Below are positions 14,076 through 19,865 of a stretch of DNA of 19,865 nt, one piece after another; within the stretch, counting starts at the first letter, position 1; each line of letters begins with the position of its first letter. A program made the position numbers and the translations under genes. Origin of the DNA: an uncultured Phycisphaerae bacterium (GTDB lineage: Bacteria > Planctomycetota > Phycisphaerae > Phycisphaerales > SM1A02); NCBI GenBank assembly GCA_937899935.1, contig CALCOW010000309.1, forward strand, positions 1-19,865, given 5' to 3'. Under the pieces are notes generated by a model. The model worked only from the letters and a program-made list of their open reading frames with translations, was not told the origin of the DNA and made no database searches.

Positions 14076-17000
14076 TTATTGCTCTTGCACACGACCTTCT
14101 TGAGCTCCAGGGGCGCCTTGTGACTCTTGAAGTCGCTCTAACATTTCTTTTCCAAGTTGAAGAAGATCTATTTGTTGTTGAGCAATATCGTCAAGCCTGC
14201 CATTCCTTACGGTCTCTTCTAGATCGTCTCTAGCGTCTATCACTTGAGTTTGATTATAGATCTGCTCTTGCATCGACCGCAGTAATTTTAGCTCTGCGAT
14301 CGGCGGTATCAGTGATGGTTCCCCTTGGCCACCTTCACCCTGGCCACCTTCATCATTTTGTCCATCTTCAAACTCTGGTGGCGGAGCATTCGCCTCCTCT
14401 AGTGCATCCACAATACTTGCAATACCGCCGGCAACAAGTTCTTGGTCCTGGGTGACATCTTCATTAATGAGACCCGCCAACAATGTTTCCTCGGCACTTT
14501 TTGACCAGTTATTAATCAAAGAGTGGACGTGATTAAAGATGGGTGTCTCCATCAGTTCGGCTGTGGTGTCTCGCAGGGCTGAAATGGTGGTCCGGATCTC
14601 TTCTTGGACACCACCCAAACGGCGCGCTTCAAACCTCTTGCGTCTTAAGGGTTCATCACTCGCTTCCACTTTCTTTGTTTCTGATATGACTGCAACTTGC
14701 TTTTGAAGCTCATCGCGATATTTCTGGATAAGTTCCTCGCGGCGAGCATCCATTTCACGCTGCTCGGTGTCATCATTGACTTCTTGCGCTGCTTCAAGCG
14801 CCTCTTGAAGTTGCGCTAGAGCTTGCAGTTCATGTTCTTTTGTTACGGTCCCATCGACTGGTTGTACCCGGAGGCTGCCAACTGCGTCACCCTGTGACGA
14901 GGCGGCTTGACTAAGCAGTTTCGCCACAGGCGCCATCGTAACATCTGTTGCTCGGGCTTCTCCTTCAACTGCAAGTGTATTTTGCTGCAGTTGCATCATC
15001 TCACGATCACGATTCTTGAATGTCTTTTCAACAATAGCAATATCAAGTAATTCTAGTTCTCTTTCTTGAACACGAATGAGTTGTTGAATCGACTCCATGA
15101 GGCTCGCTAGTTGCCGCAACAATTCTTCAACTTGCACACGCTTTGTATCTTTAACTTCTTCTAGCATTTGCTGAAGTGTTTGTTCGGCTGCACGTTGTGC
15201 ATTTTGTGCCACATTCATTTGATTTTGTTCAAGTCGGTCGGAAGCTCGCTCCATGTCTCTCGACAACTCTTGAGATTCCGCGGTTTGTGCGGCACGTTGT
15301 AACGCCTCTGCTGCTTGTTCATCGAATGTTTCTAATTCTTCAGCACGATCTTGAAGAGACTCGACCATCTCTTGTGCTTCTTGCCCTAGACGATCTTGTT
15401 CCCGAGCAAGCCGGTTGATTTCCTCTTGCTCTTTCTCTGTTAGGGCCTCCGACGGACGGCCAAGGGTTTGTTGAGCAAGATCATTCGTCTCTTGGGCCAA
15501 CTGGTTTTGTTCATCAATAAGAGACTCTAGTTTACGAGTCACGACCCAAGCATCTTGATCACGATCCAGTAATGAAATCAGAGCTGCTAGTGAAGCACGG
15601 GCGGCCTCTTGGTGTTGAGCAGCTTCTTCTGTGGATTGTTGTTCCTGAGAGCTTGGTGTTTGGGACGTCTCACCTTGTTGTTCCTGAGAGCTTGGTGTTT
15701 GGGACGTCTCACCTTGTTGTTCCTGAGCGTCAAGTCCTTCTTCTATCGCACCAACTGCTCGTGCCGCAGCATCCCGAGCCGATTGCATACGGTTTGCGGT
15801 CTCGGTAACTAACTCAGAAAGCAATTCATCATCAAGTTGGTTTGTTTCAATGAGTTGACCGATTTCTTGGATAGCCTCTTCTTGTTGGGCCATTCGTTGT
15901 ACAAGTCGGCCTTGTTGGCGATCCATCCCTTGCTCAAGACCATCTGTTCGTACTGACGCCTCTAGCTCTTGTTGTAGTGATTCAATGCGAATCGCATTTT
16001 GCCGGATTGCTCCTAGGCTATTTCGTATGCGCGACAAGAAGTCGCCCTCACTAATGATTCGTAAACGTCGGGGTTGTGAACGAACTTCTGGATTTCCGTT
16101 TTCACGACCAAACGAGCTATCTGTGGCGAGGGCCCACAAAGCCAACTCGTCGCCCTCTGCGAGTTCTATTTCACTCAAGTCCAGTTCTGTACTCATACGT
16201 TGAATGTTTTGGATCGTTTCTTCGTGTTCCGACCAAAGCGATGTTGGTACGGATGAGGTGTCATCTGTAAATGGGGTTAGTTCAACACCTATTTGTCTCA
16301 ATGCAACATCATCACGACCCTCAATTTCAATGGGTATCAAAGCAGTGGGCAAAACTGCTTCATCCACCTTTGGTGACAAGACCGCAATTTCCGGACTCCG
16401 ATCTTCAATGACATCAATCCGGTAAGAAATCGCTTCTTGATTTCGTAGCCCATAGTCATCTTCTAATTCCATCGCCAACATAACTGTTTCACTAGCTGTC
16501 CAACCAAGTGTCCAAGATGCTCGGTTTTGTGGATCACTCTCAAACGTGGGCAATGGTCCATCACTTATACCAATCGTCCTTTGTAGCCAAGCTTGAAAAT
16601 CGTTGGGATCATTTGGAATAGGGACCGCTTTATTTAACTCGATATGAAGTTTGACATCAGATCCGACCAATATTGGTTGTCTGGATGTGGTGGCTCGATT
16701 GACTCCTTGGCCAAGATCTTGGCTTGTGTTTTCAATTGAACCAAAAGCGTAGTCCGGAGGCTTCGACTCAAGTCTTGCTGACTGCACAAAAGGTGGTGGA
16801 ATCAGATCGATGTGTTCCACGTCAGTCTGCGCATCACTGGTTGAAAAGGAGATTTCAATTGCCTCTGCCTCTGTGTCAACCAGTCGCTCATGTAATCCAT
16901 CGCGTTGATGAGTAAGCACAATTGTGTACCAAGGCTGCCATTCACTGTCGAGTAAATATCGATACAGAGCCTCGACTCGCTCATGGGCCGCGTCTGGCGT

Positions 17001-17648
17001 TGTGTTTTGCGCACGCAGGTGAAGCGATTGCCCTCTGGGGTGGACCATATTTTCACCGACGGTATCTTGCATCAATGAAGCCACGCTTGTGCGTGCAGGC
17101 CAGGCCGCGTTACTAAATGGCAAAAGCACACGTTGTATTCCAACAGAGGCCGCCGTCGGATTCACAGAGATAAGTATGGCTGCCAGTACCACCCCAACAA
17201 CAGCTAAACTACCCCAACTCACTGGTCCACGGGTTTCGATAACACCCTTTAATGATGTTTGTTGCAGACGTCTCTCTGTCTCTCTCACACAACGAGCGGC
17301 AAGGGCATTCCTTTTGTCCTCACCAGATCGAACAAAATCAATACTTGAAGCAAGGTGGTGTTCAAGTTCAGGGCGTTTTCGCTCAACTCGAAGCGCCACA
17401 TCTGTTAGAGCTGGGTGGAATTGCGTCGCTGGCCATAGAATGTGGTAGATCACCCAAAAGCACCAAGCGATAAGGCCTATGAGGAGTAAGAGTCTTAATA
17501 CACTTGGAAAGCGTAGTGCCCAGTCAATAAAAGCTAAACCAATCACAGTAAAAACAACTAATGCCAGCAAAATAGAAACTGCTTGCACAATAAGTAAAAA
17601 CTTGCTTCGAGAGCGTGTGGTGCGAAGTTGTTTTTTGATCGCTTCCAT
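14076..17648 (-). CDS. Large membrane-anchored coiled-coil protein (DUF4175-like)
   Basis: 1190 residues. Membrane segments lie at about 17-42, 49-70 and 145-163 (SWGSLAVVGVVLAAILISV). Then comes a periplasmic beta-rich region (about 165-540) with two Ig-like cues: EDDYGLRNQEAISYRIDVIEDRSPE and DDVALRQIGVELTPF near 400-470 (first cue key parts EDDYGL and DRSPE). The rest is mostly alpha-helical coiled coil rich in Gln and Glu (about 540-1060), then an acidic Gly/Gln linker (GGQGEGGQGEPS) and a helical tail (DDIAQQQIDLLQLGKEMLERL). The layout matches planctomycete proteins annotated as DUF4175 family; family naming is from memory. A 13-residue unit (GETSQTPSSQEQQ) is repeated twice within the coil at about 641-671. 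Probably an inner-membrane-anchored periplasmic scaffold. ATG 17648 has no clear Shine-Dalgarno sequence; the upstream gap is 96 bp, the downstream gap 25 bp. Confidence 0.75.
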   Translation of the reverse strand: MEAIKKQLRTTRSRSKFLLIVQAVSILLALVVFTVIGLAFIDWALRFPSVLRLLLLIGLIAWCFWVIYHILWPATQFHPALTDVALRVERKRPELEHHLASSIDFVRSGEDKRNALAARCVRETERRLQQTSLKGVIETRGPVSWGSLAVVGVVLAAILISVNPTAASVGIQRVLLPFSNAAWPARTSVASLMQDTVGENMVHPRGQSLHLRAQNTTPDAAHERVEALYRYLLDSEWQPWYTIVLTHQRDGLHERLVDTEAEAIEISFSTSDAQTDVEHIDLIPPPFVQSARLESKPPDYAFGSIENTSQDLGQGVNRATTSRQPILVGSDVKLHIELNKAVPIPNDPNDFQAWLQRTIGISDGPLPTFESDPQNRASWTLGWTASETVMLAMELEDDYGLRNQEAISYRIDVIEDRSPEIAVLSPKVDEAVLPTALIPIEIEGRDDVALRQIGVELTPFTDDTSSVPTSLWSEHEETIQNIQRMSTELDLSEIELAEGDELALWALATDSSFGRENGNPEVRSQPRRLRIISEGDFLSRIRNSLGAIRQNAIRIESLQQELEASVRTDGLEQGMDRQQGRLVQRMAQQEEAIQEIGQLIETNQLDDELLSELVTETANRMQSARDAAARAVGAIEEGLDAQEQQGETSQTPSSQEQQGETSQTPSSQEQQSTEEAAQHQEAARASLAALISLLDRDQDAWVVTRKLESLIDEQNQLAQETNDLAQQTLGRPSEALTEKEQEEINRLAREQDRLGQEAQEMVESLQDRAEELETFDEQAAEALQRAAQTAESQELSRDMERASDRLEQNQMNVAQNAQRAAEQTLQQMLEEVKDTKRVQVEELLRQLASLMESIQQLIRVQERELELLDIAIVEKTFKNRDREMMQLQQNTLAVEGEARATDVTMAPVAKLLSQAASSQGDAVGSLRVQPVDGTVTKEHELQALAQLQEALEAAQEVNDDTEQREMDARREELIQKYRDELQKQVAVISETKKVEASDEPLRRKRFEARRLGGVQEEIRTTISALRDTTAELMETPIFNHVHSLINNWSKSAEETLLAGLINEDVTQDQELVAGGIASIVDALEEANAPPPEFEDGQNDEGGQGEGGQGEPSLIPPIAELKLLRSMQEQIYNQTQVIDARDDLEETVRNGRLDDIAQQQIDLLQLGKEMLERLQESQGAPGAQEGRVQEQ
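15636..15727 (-). repeat. 39-bp in-frame tandem repeat, 2 exact copies plus a 14-bp partial
   Basis: Copies at 15636-15674 and 15675-15713 are identical base for base; 15714-15727 repeats the first 14 bases. Each unit encodes the 13-residue GETSQTPSSQEQQ in a low-complexity break of the coiled coil. Identity at synonymous sites points to recent duplication by slippage. Confidence 0.95.
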
Positions 17649-17744
17649 AAGTTTATTGTTGATCGAAAAGACGTTGTTGTCCTAGATGGATACTGATTTC
17701 CTTAAGTATCGACCTATATGGCCTCTAAGTCACTGGAATGTTGA

Positions 17745-19865
17745 TCAGACCAGCCCAATTATTCTCCTTCCAACCCACTCACCAGTCAGTAACAACACCA
17801 TCAATATAAATGCGAGGGGTGAGTCCCAGATTGGCTCTAAGAGGGGATTGAGAGTACTTACTGATCGATTTGGTAGCAACGTACCGAGTTCATCAAGCTC
17901 TTGGGGAGACACGATCTGGCCGCCGGTTTGAAGTGAGATTTGCTTAAGTAAATCGTGATCTGTTTGAGGATTTGCCAGTTCATTCTGCCGATTCTCAACC
18001 TCAACGATCTGACGTAAATCAAGACTATCAAGCATCGAGGAACGTGGCCGAACTTCTATCACGCCAGGGTTACTTGGTAAATAAGTAGCACCATATTGAG
18101 TTGTGTCCTCTCTTTCGAGTGAAAGTGTGCCAACTACTTCACCATCACGTATCAGTTCTACAACAACAGATTCACCCAACTCATCTGCTATTGATTTTGT
18201 TTGTACTGATAATTCAATTCGCATTGGTTGGCTGGGTGCAAGGCGCCGTGGCTCCACATTTAATGATGCAGGTTGTAATGGATCACCGGTATTCGTCTGA
18301 CCAAGATTACGAATGAGTTGAATCCAGAATTGCTCAACAAGTGATTCACCACGTCCAAAACGCCACCGCCATATTTCATCGGTTGCAACATACACAGACT
18401 TCCCAGCACCATACCGGAGTTGAATGACCAAGGGCATCTTTGATCCCATAATCTCTTGTGATGACTCCGCGAGAACTTCTGCCCCAACCTTAAGACGATG
18501 GGGATCAATTGCTTGGGCGTAATAAATCTGTGCCCATGGATGATCAGAAGAGGTCAACTCTTTTGGCCACGACTCTTTATTATCATCAGTTGTTAGGTTC
18601 AAAACACCCATCGCTTGAGCCACTTGTGTTGAAACCATATTGACTGGTTCGTTGAGGCGTTCCAATCGTGGGCCACTGGTCATAGGCAATAGATCTGTAA
18701 GCGCGGTCGAACCAAATGAATATGGAACCGATCGTTCTCCTGCAATCCAAAGTAATCCTGCACCATTCTCAAGCACATGATCAGTAATCAACTCAATTTG
18801 ATGTGGAGATAAAAATCCTGCTGGGATATCGCCCAAAATCACCACATCATATTTTCTTAGTTCCTCTGCGGTCCGAGGGAGTCTTGAAATAGGTTCGTTG
18901 CCTTCTTGGGCAAAGTCCTGATCAGCACTCACAAGCATAATCGCGCTTCGAATTGACTCCTCCCGAACCAATAAGTTCTTGAGGTAGCGGTATTCCCAAC
19001 GTGGGTATCCTTCTATATAGAGAACACGTAGTGGCCTATCAATAAGATTAATTGACAGTGATTGTGAGTTATTCTCTATAGCCACATCAGCTTCTTCGGT
19101 CTCAGCAACGACTGTCCATGTGGCTTCTCCGGATAAGGTTGCATCGGCAATGAGTGTCACTTTGGTTTCTGTGGATCCAACTGGTAATTCGGCAGTATCT
19201 AATTCATCACCAGTGCGCTCATCAATAAGTCGAATAATTCTACGTGGTGCGGTCGCGCCATCAGCACTCCATTCAACTTCAACTTCTATTGGTATTCGAT
19301 CTCGAATAAACGCTTGTGTTGGCGCGACCACATTCGAGATTGATAAATCACCAACAACGCCTGTCGAACCCAGTGGTATAGAGAAGATCGGCACCGCATC
19401 CGAAACGAGTTGACGTATGAGGTTGGCATCAGGTGGATCGTCTGTTTGCCCATCACTCAATAAGACAATGCCACTAATAGGTCGCGCTGCGGCCCTCTCC
19501 AGCGCCCCTTTAATACTTGTCGCGATCTGAGTCTTTGTATCTTGGGCTGGTGGAATTTCTAATTGATATTCACCGTCTTGTTGCTGAACAAGTCCATCCA
19601 CAATATAGGTAGACTGACCAAAACCCAACCAAACTAGATCTTTCTCTTTCCCTAAAGAATCAAATACTTCTGTATTTTCTAGAACAATATCTTTGAGTTG
19701 TTGATCACGTGTTTGTACACCTTGAATCAATTTATTGTCATTGATCTCCATAGAAACACTTCGATCTAACAAGAAGATAACCCAATCTTTTTGGATGAAT
19801 TCACGAGGAATTTGGATCATGGGGCCTGCTATTAATATCAACACCAGTAGTAATGCTGCGCCACG
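17745..19865 (-). CDS. Membrane protein with von Willebrand A domain and glutamine-amidotransferase-like domain, 5' end off window
   Basis: 706 codons are visible and the frame stays open to the right edge. The first visible residues form a membrane segment (GAALLLVLILIAGPMIQI), followed at once by a VWA domain with the MIDAS core DRSVSM (Asp34, Ser36, Ser38 from the edge) and a later GIVLLSDGQTDD. Residues about 105-270 look like beta-sandwich; about 275-400 look like a class I glutamine-amidotransferase/DJ-1-like fold (RPLRVLYIEGYPRWEYRYL, YDVVILGDIPAG, NGAGLLWIAGERS), in which no nucleophilic Cys is seen after the gamma-strand (LLWIAGERS), so it is probably non-catalytic. A further beta-rich part leads to a C-terminal membrane segment (SPLAFILMVLLLTGEWVG). 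Such proteins are often encoded after MoxR ATPase, DUF58 and BatA-like genes; those would lie beyond the right edge, which is a prediction. A start codon inside the window (GTG 19844) is unlikely because hydrophobic coding sequence continues upstream. Confidence 0.85.
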   Translation of the reverse strand, partial: RGAALLLVLILIAGPMIQIPREFIQKDWVIFLLDRSVSMEINDNKLIQGVQTRDQQLKDIVLENTEVFDSLGKEKDLVWLGFGQSTYIVDGLVQQQDGEYQLEIPPAQDTKTQIATSIKGALERAAARPISGIVLLSDGQTDDPPDANLIRQLVSDAVPIFSIPLGSTGVVGDLSISNVVAPTQAFIRDRIPIEVEVEWSADGATAPRRIIRLIDERTGDELDTAELPVGSTETKVTLIADATLSGEATWTVVAETEEADVAIENNSQSLSINLIDRPLRVLYIEGYPRWEYRYLKNLLVREESIRSAIMLVSADQDFAQEGNEPISRLPRTAEELRKYDVVILGDIPAGFLSPHQIELITDHVLENGAGLLWIAGERSVPYSFGSTALTDLLPMTSGPRLERLNEPVNMVSTQVAQAMGVLNLTTDDNKESWPKELTSSDHPWAQIYYAQAIDPHRLKVGAEVLAESSQEIMGSKMPLVIQLRYGAGKSVYVATDEIWRWRFGRGESLVEQFWIQLIRNLGQTNTGDPLQPASLNVEPRRLAPSQPMRIELSVQTKSIADELGESVVVELIRDGEVVGTLSLEREDTTQYGATYLPSNPGVIEVRPRSSMLDSLDLRQIVEVENRQNELANPQTDHDLLKQISLQTGGQIVSPQELDELGTLLPNRSVSTLNPLLEPIWDSPLAFILMVLLLTGEWVGRRIIGLV

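Noticed and set aside
13704..14123. Ser-rich plus-strand open frame of 139 codons
   Set aside because: It is antisense to the Asp/Glu/Gln-rich linker of a well-supported secreted protein; the Ser bias is a shadow of those codons.
15636..15727. CRISPR array or mobile-element repeat
   Set aside because: Direct repeats are adjacent without spacers and stay in frame inside a coding region.
17649..17744. 96-bp gap between the VWA and coiled-coil genes as a promoter or terminator
   Set aside because: Only a 5-bp GATAC/GTATC pair with a 12-nt loop and two copies of GATCAACA are visible; too weak to call.

Overview
The window looks like chromosomal DNA of a planctomycete, most likely of the class Phycisphaerae. 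The reasons are a secreted beta-helix protein ending in a cysteine-bracketed dockerin-like domain, a gene block of von Willebrand A protein, large coiled-coil membrane protein, Gln-rich secreted protein and alpha/alpha-toroid protein of the kind seen in planctomycetes, and frequent start codons without a clear Shine-Dalgarno sequence. This is inferred from protein character; no rRNA or other strict marker is present. I see no tRNA, rRNA, CRISPR array, insertion sequence or phage gene.

Left part (1-4798): the minus-strand 5' portion of a PQQ-type sugar dehydrogenase runs off the left edge. It is divergent from a plus-strand set: a lipoprotein of unknown function, a 566-residue beta-helix protein with FxxN/GGG repeats and a dockerin-like C terminus, and an AEC-family membrane transporter preceded by a perfect 18-bp palindrome.

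Middle part (4769-10722): housekeeping genes on alternating strands: comEC (-), holB (DNA polymerase III delta prime, +), lgt (prolipoprotein diacylglyceryl transferase, -) and trpD (anthranilate phosphoribosyltransferase, +). All three convergent gene pairs overlap at their 3' ends (30, 4 and 23 bp). The short lgt/trpD divergent gap holds a 6-3-6 inverted repeat.

Right part (10700-19865): five co-directional minus-strand genes, read right to left: a von Willebrand A plus glutamine-amidotransferase-like membrane protein (5' end off the window), a 1190-residue membrane-anchored coiled-coil protein, a secreted Gln-rich protein, a secreted alpha/alpha-toroid (prenyltransferase-repeat) protein and a secreted beta-rich protein with an NPCBM-like C terminus. 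Gaps are 96, 25, -4 and 4 bp, so at least the last four are probably one transcript. All products are predicted to be membrane or exported proteins. Together they suggest an envelope assembly or surveillance machine of unknown function, and this is the best candidate for an undescribed system here.

No gene-free stretch exceeds 300 bases; the largest gaps are 1912-2089, 7349-7503, 973-1110 and 3791-3925.
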